NCBI GenBank assembly: GCA_036925085.1
Contig: JAUPFP010000052.1
Location: 558,001 to 622,000, forward strand
Direction of reading: 5' to 3'
Origin: Brachycybe producta
Lineage: Eukaryota > Arthropoda > Diplopoda > Playtdesmida > Andrognathidae
DNA: 64,000 nucleotides
The position numbers and the translations under genes are program-made. This document shows positions 34,301 through 43,086 of the stretch, piece by piece. The number at the start of each line of letters is the position of its first letter. The stretch's first letter is position 1. Below the pieces are notes generated by a model, which was not told where the DNA came from, did no database searches, and was given only the letters and a program-made list of their open reading frames with translations.

Positions 34301-36464
34301 TAACCCTCCTAAAATTTATTTCATTCCTATACCAACCTAGGTTCCTAGGAAAGATCTTTCAAAAGGACAGGCAATTAGAAAACGGGACAAACAGAAGTTG
34401 GCTCCGCCCCTTTTTATGACGATCGGCAACATCGAACTACACAACAAACCAATTAGAAGTTGCCAGTCGTCATAAAAAGGGCGGAGCCAACTTATGTTCA
34501 TCCCGTTTTCTAATTAGCTGTTTCGAAAGATCATTATTCCGAAAAAAAAAAAAAAAAAAAACACACACAAGCAATCAGTTGCAAGTGGCGCCCTCTAACA
34601 ACTCCTTAACCTCTTTTAAATCTCGTTTTCGTCTTCTTTTAACGTAAATTATAAATTAAAAACCCATTTGACAAATGATAAGAAAAAATCCAAACAAAAA
34701 TAGTAAAAGAAAGCTAATTATTAATTCAGACAACGAAATAACGAAAAAGATAGAAAGAAAGAAAGAAAAACACGTGACCCATTACGGAATGGTACCTGAA
34801 CACGTGACCATTGTCAAGGGTTTTAGCCCTGAAATATTTTATCGGAGAAAAAACTTGTCTTTTTTTAATCTCTTGACATTGGTGGGGCCCGGGCCCCCCT
34901 CCCTTCTATATATAAAAATTATGTAAGTAAATTGTTTGTCATTTGTTTACTAAACAAATTCCAAGTAAAAGCTTTTAATTTCTAAGCATCTGCTTAATGA
35001 TACTAAATGGTACCAAACTTGTGCAATTTAGCACTTTGTGTTTAGCACTTTCGCAACAAAAAAAACCTGTCAATTCAAATGACTCGCAGCCGCCTGTCTG
35101 TGACTTAACACAGTTTACTTCTGAGAAACCTGAAAACTGAAACCTTAAGGTTGTTTTAAACCTTTTAAAAATGATTAATTATCATTTCTGTCTTTCAGAA
35201 GAGAAAAGTGTTTTAAAAACTAGAAGGGTAGCAAGCAACCCCCTCTTAAGGTGGCTTTATAAATATTTATTTTGTTTTTGTCCTCCCAGATGGCGCCACT
35301 GTTATTTAGAAGGTCTCTTCTCGTCCCCGAAATCCGCGGTTTTGAGAAAAAATTTCTATTTTTCAAGCGAACGTTTTTCAGAAAAAAATTCAAAGCTGTT
35401 TTAAAAACTAGAATAGTTGGTAATAATATTAAAAGTTTTTTTTTCAATGATGATATCTTTCAAAATAAACTTTTTATGACAAGTTTCATAAAGACCGAAA
35501 ATAGTTTTTTCATGAAATTTCAATGTAAAAACCAAAAAAACCCGGGGTCATTTTTCAAACTGAACTATGAAATTGTATATTTTTTAAGATATTGTCATGA
35601 AAAATTGCCATATTCTTTTACCATTCTAGTTTTGAAAACTATTTAAATTGTTTCATAATGTTGTTTCTAAAAAAAAACGTTCGCTTGACATTTTTGCGTC
35701 CAAATTTGACAAAAAAAAATCGTCTATGAAACTTAGAACAACAGCCGCTGCAGTGACGCCATCTGGAGAGACATAAAAGCAAAATAAATATCTATAAAGC
35801 CACCCTAAGGCTATTTTCATGTTGATATTCTTTTAAAATAAGCTTTTTATGTCAGTTTGAAAAATGACGCAACTTATTTTTCGGTTCATAAAAAGTTTAT
35901 TTTGAAAGATATCACTCACAACACGAAAATACAATTAATTGAATTACCCTTCTAGTTTCTAAAACACTTTCAAAATTTCTCTTATATATCGCAATGGACT
36001 GCTAATCAACATATGGTTTTTATCGTGTGTCTGTGTGAAATGGTGACGTCATTTTGTATTTTTTATAACAAGTCAATATTAAATTTTAAAAGGTGTCAAA
36101 ATAAACGATTTTAAACACAAAACAATTATTATTTACCTTTATGTTCATGAAATTTTAATGGAACTTCCGGTCCTTTAGCATCGTCCATATCGAAGTGATC
36201 ATGAGGGTCGTGTAGTGAATTGGTGGGTCCCTGAGTCCCTTGTAGCAACGGTGACCCACTTCCGACTTCATTCAATTCGTCGTGACCAATGAAAGAAGGG
36301 GAGGAGGAGGAGCCAACGAGAGACCTCTCGTAATTGGTCATATTGAGCAAAACGTAGGCAAAACTAAAGCCGAAAGTGATGCCCACTGCGAGGGTCAATA
36401 TAAACGTACGACCCAAATGACCCACAGGTCCAGACGACCCACCTCCAGAACTAGACCAAGTCAT
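16757..36464 (-). CDS. C1GALT1: C1GALT1, core 1 beta-1,3-galactosyltransferase
   Basis: This Golgi type II membrane enzyme transfers galactose from UDP-Gal to GalNAc-alpha-Ser/Thr, making core 1 (T antigen). Coding exons 36137-36464, 19388-20061 and 16757-17092 join in phase to 445 aa (human 363). Order: short cytosolic N-terminus, membrane anchor about residues 19-41, a Ser/Pro/His/Asp-rich stem, then the GT31 catalytic domain. That domain shows [13 protein letters not shown], the metal-binding DDD at about 204-206, [23 protein letters not shown] and [11 protein letters not shown]. The extra length is stem plus an acidic C-terminal tail of about 70 residues. Intron 1 is 16 kb and almost wholly repetitive, while the coding exons are intact. 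It lies on the same strand as a GALNT gene, which performs the preceding pathway step. Confidence 0.95.
17350..17460. repeat. ACCGGTTC-rich palindromic repeat
   Basis: Contains CTACTCGGTTCG, CCAGTTCCAGTAATTACTGG and AACCGGTTCTACTGGTTCC. A related copy lies at 58.16-58.41 kb. Confidence 0.6.
18310..19030. repeat. Tandem array, units about 140-180 bp
   Basis: Four to five units each contain GAACCCTGTTCTGAGGCTAC (one reads GTTTAGAGAGTTC), TTGAAGTTCAAG, TTCTTGTATTT, AACTTGAAGCCTC and CCTGTTTTAT. Units differ by small indels. Confidence 0.75.
19388..20061 (-). CDS. C1GALT1: C1GALT1 exon 2: main catalytic domain
   Basis: A 674-bp exon coding for 224 full codons of the GT31 domain. It contains [20 protein letters not shown], the [20 protein letters not shown] region and the [10 protein letters not shown] segment. 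It ends at PSKE before a GTGAGG donor. Its G+C content is visibly higher than that of the surrounding repeats. Confidence 0.95.
20106..20615. mobile_element. C-family foldback (copy 1)
   Basis: The arms are GGCTTTATAGA...AGATGGCGCC on the left and AGCGCCATCT...TCTATTCAGCC on the right. The inner part contains GCGAACGTTTTTC and AAACTAGAATAGTTGGTGAT. The CTCF-like core is present in both arms (20143-20152 and 20571-20580). Confidence 0.8.
20734..20906. mobile_element. B-family foldback, short variant
   Basis: ACAGGCATCTGTAGACAGC on the left and GCTGTCCACAGATGCCTGT on the right. Flanks GATGAATAAA and GATGGATAAA may be a 10-bp target duplication with one mismatch. Confidence 0.8.
20970..21176. 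mobile_element. B-family foldback, full length
   Basis: ACAGGCAATTAGAAATCGG ... CCGATTTCTAATTGCCTGT (207 bp). Arms include GGCTCCGCCC and its complement. The centre holds GTGACGTCAGAC. Confidence 0.85.
21362..22012. mobile_element. Composite A-family cassette, inverted copy
   Basis: Reverse-complement counterpart of 3928-4550: A-family foldback, minisatellite of AACTAGAAAGTCTTTTAGAA (21.60-21.80 kb), second A-family foldback. Confidence 0.8.
22270..22322. repeat. (CT)n microsatellite
   Basis: A near-pure CT run interrupted twice. Confidence 0.9.
22708..22903. mobile_element. B-family foldback, right tip missing
   Basis: The left tip ACAGGCAATTAGAAAACGGG is intact. The right arm stops at CCCGTTTTCT and abuts an A-family MITE. 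Confidence 0.8.
22906..23180. mobile_element. A-family MITE abutting a B element
   Basis: TTATTCTGCTCTTCAGGTGC then TTTTAGAAACTAGAAGGGTA on the left, and GATCTACCCTTCTAGTTTCT on the right. Confidence 0.75.
23244..23390. repeat. 21-bp minisatellite
   Basis: About six to seven units of GGCCATTTCTACCTACACTCC, the outer ones diverged. Confidence 0.85.
24780..25620. repeat. Diverged A-like arms (CTTCTAGTTTCTAA)
   Basis: At least four pairs of TTACTCTTCTAGTTTCT and TTAGAAACTAGAA-type words separated by CAAAATGAACTTTTAT, consistent with several short foldbacks end to end. Confidence 0.6.
26397..27054. mobile_element. TIR element with perfect 8-bp target duplication
   Basis: AGGAAATT flanks the element on both sides (26397-26404 and 27047-27054). 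The ends are ACGGAGCCCTGCAAAGGAC and GTCCTTTACAGGGCTCCGT, inverted with one mismatch over 19 bp. The 642-bp body contains a 22-23 bp minisatellite and an inner foldback (26824-26943). No transposase frame. An 8-bp duplication fits hAT or P-type elements. Confidence 0.88.
26440..26815. repeat. 22-23 bp minisatellite CTCGACAGTTCCGGACTTTTATT
   Basis: About 16 units in two length classes: 23 bp with CCGGACTT at first, then 22 bp with CCGACTT. The long open frame through it is a product of the repeat. Confidence 0.9.
27178..27710. mobile_element. Two A-family MITEs
   Basis: Arms at 27.19-27.45 and 27.50-27.70 kb with TTAGAAACTAGAAGAGTA and its complement, and inner TTTATTTTGAA(A/C)GATA. Confidence 0.7.
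28367..28671. mobile_element. D-family foldback (copy 2)
   Basis: AGGGCTCGAATTTTTATGC ... GCATAAAAATCCTGTCT. The interior carries GGCCCTCGAGTGCC, CCAGACATATAGCCTCTAACC and an inverted partner. Confidence 0.8.
29225..30260. repeat. About 140-bp tandem array, eight CTCF-like cores
   Basis: Eight units, each with GTGGTTTATTAACAGAAA, TTTCGTTCACA and AGCGCCCCCTATCGG. The last word begins near 29244, 29381, 29518, 29663, 29802, 29947, 30089 and 30229. Its complement holds AGGGGGCGCT, the canonical CTCF core. Units 3-4 and 5-6 form a 284-bp higher-order repeat. Confidence 0.9.
31136..31314. mobile_element. Short relative of the 26.4-kb TIR element
   Basis: ACGGAATCCAGTTAAGGACA on the left and TGTCCTTCACAGGGCTCTGT on the right. 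179 bp, AT-rich inside, no clear target duplication. Confidence 0.65.
32043..32566. mobile_element. B-family foldback split by a nested element
   Basis: The left arm 32043-32127 and right arm 32440-32566 together make one B element. They are separated by a GC-rich insertion. Confidence 0.85.
32120..32447. mobile_element. Nested GC-rich hAT-like element with 8-bp target duplication
   Basis: The target GTTGTGTG occurs at 32120-32127 and 32440-32447. The 312-bp insert has ends TAAACCTGTGCGCCG and CGGCGCACAAGTCTA, inverted with two mismatches over 15. GCCGCC-rich flanks surround an AT-rich core with ATATCGATA words. Confidence 0.88.
32598..32805. mobile_element. B-family foldback
   Basis: GACAATTAGAAAACGAGAC ... 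AATTTCTAATTGCCTGT, with GGCTCCGCCC arms and GTCTGACGTCAC in the loop. Confidence 0.82.
32813..32880. mobile_element. Solo terminal repeat of the C family
   Basis: GGCGCCATCTGGGAGGAC then ATTTATGAAGCCACC, next to the B element. No partner arm nearby. Confidence 0.65.
33499..34058. mobile_element. Rearranged cluster of B-family elements
   Basis: It begins ACAGGCATCTGTAGGC and ends CTACAGATGCCTGT. Inside, a segment of about 142 bp starting CGTTAGAAATAGGTGAAAAC is duplicated in tandem (33526 and 33668). A short-variant B element follows (from about 33866). Confidence 0.75.
34367..34521. mobile_element. B-family foldback, internally deleted
   Basis: ACAGGCAATTAGAAAACGGG ... CCCGTTTTCTAATTAGCTGT, 155 bp. 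The usual TGACGTCA loop is lost and the arms nearly meet. Confidence 0.8.
35190..35960. mobile_element. C-family foldback nested inside an A-family MITE
   Basis: The A left arm (TTCTGTCTTTCAG ... CTAGAAGGGTAG) is interrupted at CTCTTAAG by a C element (35249-35804). The A element resumes at CTAAGGCTATTTTCATG. The C ends TGGCTTTATAAAT and TATAAAGCCA are inverted. Confidence 0.82.
36137..36464 (-). CDS. C1GALT1: C1GALT1 exon 1: cytosolic tail, membrane anchor and stem
   Basis: It starts at ATG 36462-36464 with a Gly/Ser-rich head, then a single hydrophobic helix [20 protein letters not shown] and an acidic stem. It ends in phase 1 at a GTAAAT donor. A possible splice acceptor (CTTAG) about 25 bp 5' of the ATG suggests an upstream non-coding exon. 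Confidence 0.88.
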
Positions 36465-36499
36465 TTTTTAATGGATGATCACATTCCACCCTAAGACAG

Positions 36500-37390
36500 T
36501 TAAAGAGAGTTAAAATTACGACTCTTAGTTTAACTTTGCGAGCCAGAGAAGACTTTAAAGCAAGAAAGCTCTCAAGAAAATTTACTCTCAGAATGTTTAA
36601 CTCTCAAGAAAAGTTACTTTCCGATATTTTAAAACAAATAAAAATCAGAAAGTAACTTATTGAGAGCTCATTCTGTTTGAACATCTGAGAGCAGCTTTTC
36701 TTGAGAGTTTGGATTGAACCCTTTTGATAGTAACTTTTAGAAAAAAATTACTCTCAAGAAAAATTACTTTCTAATGTTTAACCACATTAGAAAGTAATTT
36801 TTCTTGAGAGTTTCTTCTTTGAAATTGTCTTTAGAAACTCAATAAACTTTCAGTTGTTCAAACTATTCACTTAACTACAAAGTTACTCAAAAGTTACTCT
36901 CAGATATGCAAACAGCACAAATTAAAAGTCACTCTCAGATGTTAATAACTTTCAGTCTTTCTTCTGAAAGTAACTTTCATTGACAGTCTTTTTCCATATT
37001 TAAAAACAAACATTTGCAATTAACTTTTCTACACAGTTTGTTCTCTATTATAGCAACTGAGAGTAACTTTCATTGAGAGTTAGTTTCCTCCATTTCATAA
37101 ATCTGAAATTGAAACTTTTCTTTTGCTCTCAGTATAGCCAACTGAGAGTTAATCTTTCATTGAGAGTTTCTTCATTTTCATACATCTGAAATTGAAACTT
37201 CTTTAACTCTCAGTATAGCAACTGAGAGTAACTTTCATTGAGAGTAACTTTCATTGAGAGTTTTCTCACTTTCACATCTGAAATTAAAACTTTTCTTGGA
37301 AGTTTTCTACAAATTTATCTGAGAGTGAAGATTTTAAAACATCTTATCTGAGAGTTTTATTGACACTTTTTTTTCAGATTGACCAACTTT
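36500..37390. repeat. ACTGAGAGTAACTTTCATTGAGAG repeats upstream of C1GALT1
   Basis: More than a dozen irregular units of CTGAGAGTAACTTTCATTGA and of the complementary ACTCTCAG occur, giving many short hairpins directly 5' of C1GALT1 exon 1. Confidence 0.7.
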
Positions 37391-37401
37391 TTTTTTTCTT
37401 A

Positions 37402-37960
37402 AAAGAAAGTGACGTCACAAATAATGACGTCATTTTTCTTTCTTGTTAGCAAAACTTTTAAGAAGACAAAACTATTTACAAGTTTCTTTTAGAAAGAAAA
37501 AATTCAGTAAAAACATAAAAGTTGCATAAAAATTTCAAGGTAATATATTTCCAATGGTTTATTTATCTCCCCCTCCCCTCATTTTTAAATGCCACGGGCA
37601 AAATTACACGCGTCTCACTCTCAAAATAACTTCTCTCTCTCAAGGAAAAACCTTTTTTTTTTGTTTTGCGAGTAATTTTTATTACTCAGAATGTTCCAAT
37701 GGATGATGATCAAGATCAGGGAGAGAGAGAGAGAGAAAAAAATTGACCAGTCGACCTTGACCGCAAACAGGTGGCGCCACCAGTCTTGCCTTCACATTGT
37801 GTGTGTGCGCGTGCACGTGCTCAAAACATTGAACAACAATAGAAGACAAAATGGTTCTCGTCCCTTCCACCAAGGCTGGCAAAAAGAATGACGTCACACT
37901 TCAATTAAAAGAAAAGGGGGCGTGTCTTGTCAAGAAACGCAAGGTCGTGACGTCATCATT
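37402..37960. promoter_or_regulatory. Putative upstream control region of C1GALT1
   Basis: TGACGTCA occurs near 37410, 37425, 37889 and 37948. A CACGTG and AGGTGGCGCC (37769-37778) also lie in this less AT-rich stretch, about 1 kb 5' of the C1GALT1 start codon. Position makes a promoter plausible; no TSS is visible. Confidence 0.35.
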
Positions 37961-38084
37961 ACCAAAATAAAATGACCTCGTTTGTAAAGTGCACGTGGCA
38001 AAAAATATATTACAACCAATGAACCTGATTGGAAGATGAAAGGTTCAAAGTGTAAACGAGAGCCAATCGAACTCTTTGATTATT

Positions 38085-41000
38085 TCTGTTTTTTTCAGAA
38101 GAGCAAAATGAAAAAGAAACTAGAAAGTGTTTTAAAAACTAGAAGGGTAGCTCTCAATCACTAAAAGATGGTATTAATTTCATGGTTGATATCTTTCAAA
38201 ATAAGCTTTTTTTATGATCCGTTTTGAAAATAATTCAAATTTATGCAGACATTTTTTAATTTATGTTGAATATAAAAAGTTTATTTTGAAAGATATCAAA
38301 AACATGAAAATAATAACCTCTTTTAGTGATTTGAGCTACCCTTCTAGTTCCTACAAAACCCTTTTTCTAGTTTTTATTCATTTTGCTTTGCTGCTTAATT
38401 TTTCACCTGTTCATTAAAAATCTTATGAGAAACTTAAGTTTTTTCTTCTAGAAACTAGAAGGGTAGCCACAATTGTTTTTTCATGCTAAAAAAAAGCTAA
38501 GAAAAAACTTATCTTTCAAAATAAACTATTTTTGGACAAAAATATTTTTAAAAAAATATCTTCTTAAAGTTGGCTCATTTTAAAAACAGCCATAAAAAAG
38601 CTTATTTTAAAAGATATCAACATGAAAATAACCTAACGTGATTAAGCTACCCTTCTAGTTTCTAACACTTTCCGGTTTCTCTTCACTTTGCACCTGAATG
38701 ATTTTTACAGACGATATTTTTTTTAAAGTTTTGATCGATAAAAAGTTTATTTTGAAAGATATCAAAACATGAAAATATTATCTTAAGTGATTGAGCTACC
38801 CTTCTAGTTTCTAAAACACTTTCTAGTATTTCGTTATTTTTTTTTTCCTAAAAGACGGAATTAATCAGATTGATGAGAAACTTGAATGTGTTTTAGAAAC
38901 TAGAAGAGTAGCTTCAATCACTTAAGGAGGTCTTTTCATGTTTGATATCTTTCAAAATAAACTTTTTAGTGCATTTTGGGAAAAAAAGGCCGAAAATAGT
39001 TTTTATGAAATTTTAATAAAAAAACGACACAAAACGGGGCTCATTTTTTCAAACTGAACTTTAAAATTGTTTCTTTTTTAAAACTTAAAAACGACAATAT
39101 TTTTTAAAAGATCGATAAAAAGTTTATTTTGAAAGATATAAAAAAACATGAAAATACATCCTTAAGTGATTTAAGCTACTCTTCTAGTTTCTAAAACATT
39201 TTCAAAGTTTCTCATCATTTTGCTCTTCCGAAAGACAGAAAAATCAACTTGAAAAAATTGAAAAGTGTTAGAAACTAGAAGAGTAGCTTAAATCACTTAA
39301 GGATGTATTTTCATGTTTGATATCTTTCAAAATAAACTTTTTTTTACGGAAATAATCAAATAATTCAATACTCAGCTAATTCCTTATGGGGGGGGGGGGG
39401 GTTCTCGCGGCTTCACGTGCGCCGTATTTTTGTGTGACGTCACTTTTTATGAAATGAAAAATTTCATCAATAAAAAATAACGGTGTCATCATCAACTCAA
39501 TGTGGATGACGTCATCAAATCTTGCGTATTTCACGCGAAATTAAAAGTTTTACAAAGAAAAGTAAAAATAACTTTTTGTTTTCTTAATTTTCTTTTGTAA
39601 ATTTTTTTTTTGTATCAAATTTGAATGAAAATAAAAATTTTCTGACACAGAATTTTAATAATTGAATTAAAAAAATAAAAGAATTAATAAATTCCAAACA
39701 TTTTGGGCTAAAAATTTGACAAAAAAAAACTTTAATTATATAAAAAAAAATACACGAAGAGAGAGAAAAATAACAATTGAAATTTCACTTTCTAAAAGAA
39801 TTTCATATTTTTGTTGTTTTATTTTCGGTGTGTGTGTGTAGGTCAAATTTGTATGTGTGGGTCACGGACGTATGTGAAAATATAGGGGACGACCCATCCC
39901 AACTCTCTTTAATACAGTTAGACTGTTTAGAGGCTAGAATTTTTTCTTTAGAAAAAAAAAAGCCTTTCTAGAAACTAAGGTGGTTTTGAAGTTTTTTTGT
40001 CTTTCTCGGCGAAAAAAATGAAGAAAGAAACTAGAAAATGTTTTAGAAAGTAGAATAACAATTTTCACGTTGATATGTTTCAAAATAAACTTTTTATAGA
40101 CAGAAAAATTAAATAATATCTTCTGTTTAAAAGTTCGGTTAAATTTTCAAAACACTGACATAAAAAGTTTATTTTAATAGATTTCTAACTTGAAAATGCA
40201 TCATTAAGAGATTGAGCTACCCTTCTAGTTTCTAAAACACTTTCAGTTACTTCTACAGCTTCGGAAGAGCAACACTGAAAAGAAATTAAAAGTGTGTTAG
40301 AAACTAGAAGGGTACTTTTATCACTTAATAGTAATTTCATGTTGATATATCTAAGCATATCTTTCAAAATGAACTTTTTATCATCTGCTTAAAGTTTGTT
40401 CAATTTCAAACTGACATAAAAAGTTTATTTTAAAAGATTTCTAACTTGAAAATATCATTAAGTGATTGAGCTACCCTTCTAGTTTCTAAAACACTTCCAA
40501 GTTTTTCTTAATTTTAACCAGAGTGAAGTCGAGGGGGAGGGGGGGGGTGTCATTCACCACATTAAACTTCGGCTATTTTCAAAACCGACATAAAAAGTTT
40601 ATTTTGAAAAATATCTCAACATGAAAGTAGTTATTATTGAGCTACCCTTCTAGTTTCTAAAAGATTTTCAAGTTTCTCTTCATTTTGCTCTTCTGAAAAG
40701 ACAGAAATAACCAAGAATTTGAGAGACGTTTAGAAACTAGAAGGGTTATAGTTCAATCACTTAATGTTTGATATCTTTCAAAATGAACTTTTTATTGATC
40801 AAAACTTTTTTAAAAAAAATATCGTCTATAAAAATAGCTTTCAGGTGCAAAGTGTACAGGGTTTTTGGAAACTAGAAGGGTCAACCAATCATTTAAACCT
40901 ATTTTCATGTTGATATCTTTCAAAATAAGCTTTTTATGGCCGTTTTTAAAATTATACAACTTTTAAGCAGTCCGATATCTTTTAAATTTTTGTCCTTAAA

Positions 41001-41110
41001 AAGTTTATTTTGAAAGATATTAGCAAAAAAAAAAAAATTATTACAAAGTGATTGAGCATAGGGTTACCCTTCTAGTTTTTAAAATACTTTCTAGTTTATG
41101 TTTATTTCAA
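38085..41110. mobile_element. Cluster of A-family MITEs
   Basis: At least ten arms pair as adjacent foldbacks: about 38.09-38.40, 38.44-38.70, 38.87-39.33, 40.02-40.26, 40.27-40.51 and 40.72-41.10 kb. All share CTAGAAGGGTAGCT, TATCTTTCAAAATAA and complements. 39.35-39.78 kb is non-A DNA with a G run and two TGACGTCA. Confidence 0.75.
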
Positions 41111-41743
41111 CTCCTAAAAGGAAAGTCAAATTAATTAGAAAATAAATCTCTCTTGTTTATAAAACAATCTTAATTAACAGTTTATCAACGGACCTTGGAA
41201 TTAATTATTAAACAAATACTAGCCTCTAAACAGGTCTCACTGATTGAAAAATGCCGTAATTCTCCTCATAACGAAAAGAGAAAGAATTTAATAATTTTCA
41301 ACCAATCAGAAAAAAAAACAACAAATTTTTAATAAAATTTTCAAAATTAATAAACAACCAATCAAATCGATTAATAAAAAAAAGGAGCGCGAGTGGCGAG
41401 TCACGTGACTATCCGTAAGAAATGAAGGAGAGGAAGAAAAAAAAAAAGCGCACGTGCCGCAGAGAGAGAGAGAGACCCCCCCCCCTCCCATGTTTTTCTA
41501 TGCGAAAGGTCACACTGTGACCAGCTCTATAGGGAATACTAACCGCCCAATTCCCTATTATGAATACTAAAAAGGACCCCCTTTTACGGCCCTTTGAAGC
41601 AGTTCAAAGCCCTAAAGACGTTGCAAATGAATGATCAATAGCAACTTATTGCTTAATAAAGCTTACGAAATCGGCTATTTAGAAAAACCGCCCTTGAAAC
41701 AGTTAAAAAGCGTCGAATTTTTTTGTTTTGTTGCTAAACTCAC

Positions 41744-41792
41744 CTGAGGAGGTGATGATCGTCACCACACCTGAGACTTTCTCCTCTGTCAT
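41744..41792 (-). other. Candidate orphan 5' exon (MTEEKVSGVVTIITSS)
   Basis: An ATG-started frame of 16 codons runs into a consensus donor CAG|GTGAGT on the minus strand, in a region with CpGs that contrasts with AT-rich flanks. No continuing exon was found between here and C1GALT1 exon 1 at 36464. Spliced to the CTTAG acceptor just 5' of C1GALT1 it would hit a stop before the C1GALT1 ATG, so it could be a leader exon with an upstream ORF. It could also belong to an unseen gene or be chance. Confidence 0.3.
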
Positions 41793-42334
41793 CTTCGATT
41801 AAAACACATGCAATTCAATACGCGACTATAATACATGACTACTTTAAACTCTATAGAATTCGATAGGACGCGAAAACAGTTCAATTCAACGCGACGACAA
41901 ACCGTAAAATGTTCATTTTTTAGTTATTTAGTAGAAGCCGCAATGAGAGAGAAAAAACAACTCCTCCTCCATCACCTTCTCCAAGACACACACACACAAC
42001 GCCTCTAGTGGCAAATTTACGTATCAAAACAATGTAATCCTATAGGCGATCATAAACAATAGAAAAAGTGCAGTTAGATTACTTTCTAAAACAAAACAAA
42101 AAACAACGTATCTTACTGCTCGGAGTAGTTAAAAGTATACACATACAAAAAAAAAGAGGAGGAGCTGATCGCGAGCAGACGGAGCACATAATTTACCATA
42201 ACAAAACATTAAATGAATGCTCAGAGCTGATAAAAGTATACGCACGGGATTCAATATGACGTTGAAGAGAGGAGGAGCCAATGAGGTATATACTAATGCA
42301 ATGGAGGCAAAAAATATAGGTACGGCAACTTCAG

Positions 42335-42760
42335 GTTAGTAAAAAAAATGCTAAAAGTGAGTGAAGAGAACTGTCTGCTTTTGAAGCTAGAATGTCATCC
42401 CCGTTTGTTTGTAAACTTTGTATGCCTCTTTAAGCCTAACGTAACGTAAGCAGTAAGTACAGTTTGTGCCATCTATGCGCCACAATCAGTTTTGGCATGA
42501 ACTGCTCCATAGGAAGAGATCTTACTTGAGTTACCTCTGTATATCAGCTCCATGTTAGAAAAAAAAATGCCAAAAATGAGTGAATAATCGTCTGCTTTTT
42601 GAAGCTAGAAAAATAAATACATCTTGCTTAAAAGGTCATCCATTTTTTCATAACAACCCTACTATAATTAAAGCACTAAGTATAGTTTGCGCCATCTACT
42701 GGCCAGAATCAGCGTTGTCACGAAATGATTTACCTCTATCATTAGTCTTTCCGCTCCCTG
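42335..42760. repeat. Direct duplication, about 210 bp, with CTCF-like cores
   Basis: Both copies read AAAAATGC(T/C)AAAA(G/A)TGAGTGAA, GTCTGCTTTT and GAAGCTAGAA, then a GCCATCTA core and an ATCAG tail. The second core, GCGCCATCTACTGG (42689-42702), fits the 14-base CTCF consensus. Confidence 0.7.
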
Positions 42761-42984
42761 TGTCATTACAGTTGAGAAAATTACTTACGTGGCGCCATCT
42801 AGTGAGCAAACACATAGTTAATCTTTCGAAATCAAGATTCTCACCCTTTATCGTCGTTTTTCTTATGTTTTCGATCGAAAATCGACTCGTAACTCACTCA
42901 GATGATACTTTTCTATAGACTGAAACGTATAATACGTAATTTAACTGTAATTAAGGTAATTAAAAAGAGTTAATTACAGGTATT

Positions 42985-43086
42985 TGACGTCAGGCGACCA
43001 CGTGGCCGCCCCTTCTCCTCCATCTTTCGGGCGCCACGTGGCCTCGACGATGACGCAATTCTTCAACAAGTAAACAAACCCACGTG
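42985..43086 (+). promoter_or_regulatory. Candidate THG1L promoter with CRE and three E-boxes
   Basis: TGACGTCA at 42985-42992 is followed by CACGTG at 42999-43004, 43035-43040 and 43081-43086, all before the start codon at 43166. The GC-rich island contrasts with AT-rich flanks. CACGTG is the palindrome bound by USF/MITF/Myc-type bHLH factors. Function is inferred. Confidence 0.5.

Larger units (their letters stand above)
20062..36136. other. C1GALT1 intron 1, repeat-filled
   Basis: No coding exon recognised. It holds B-, C-, A- and D-family foldbacks, minisatellites (23.26-23.39, 26.44-26.81 kb), a 140-bp array (29.2-30.3 kb) and nested GC-rich elements. 24.0-24.7, 25.6-26.4, 30.3-31.1 and 33.0-33.5 kb are AT-rich with simple tracts and nothing else seen. 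Confidence 0.75.
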
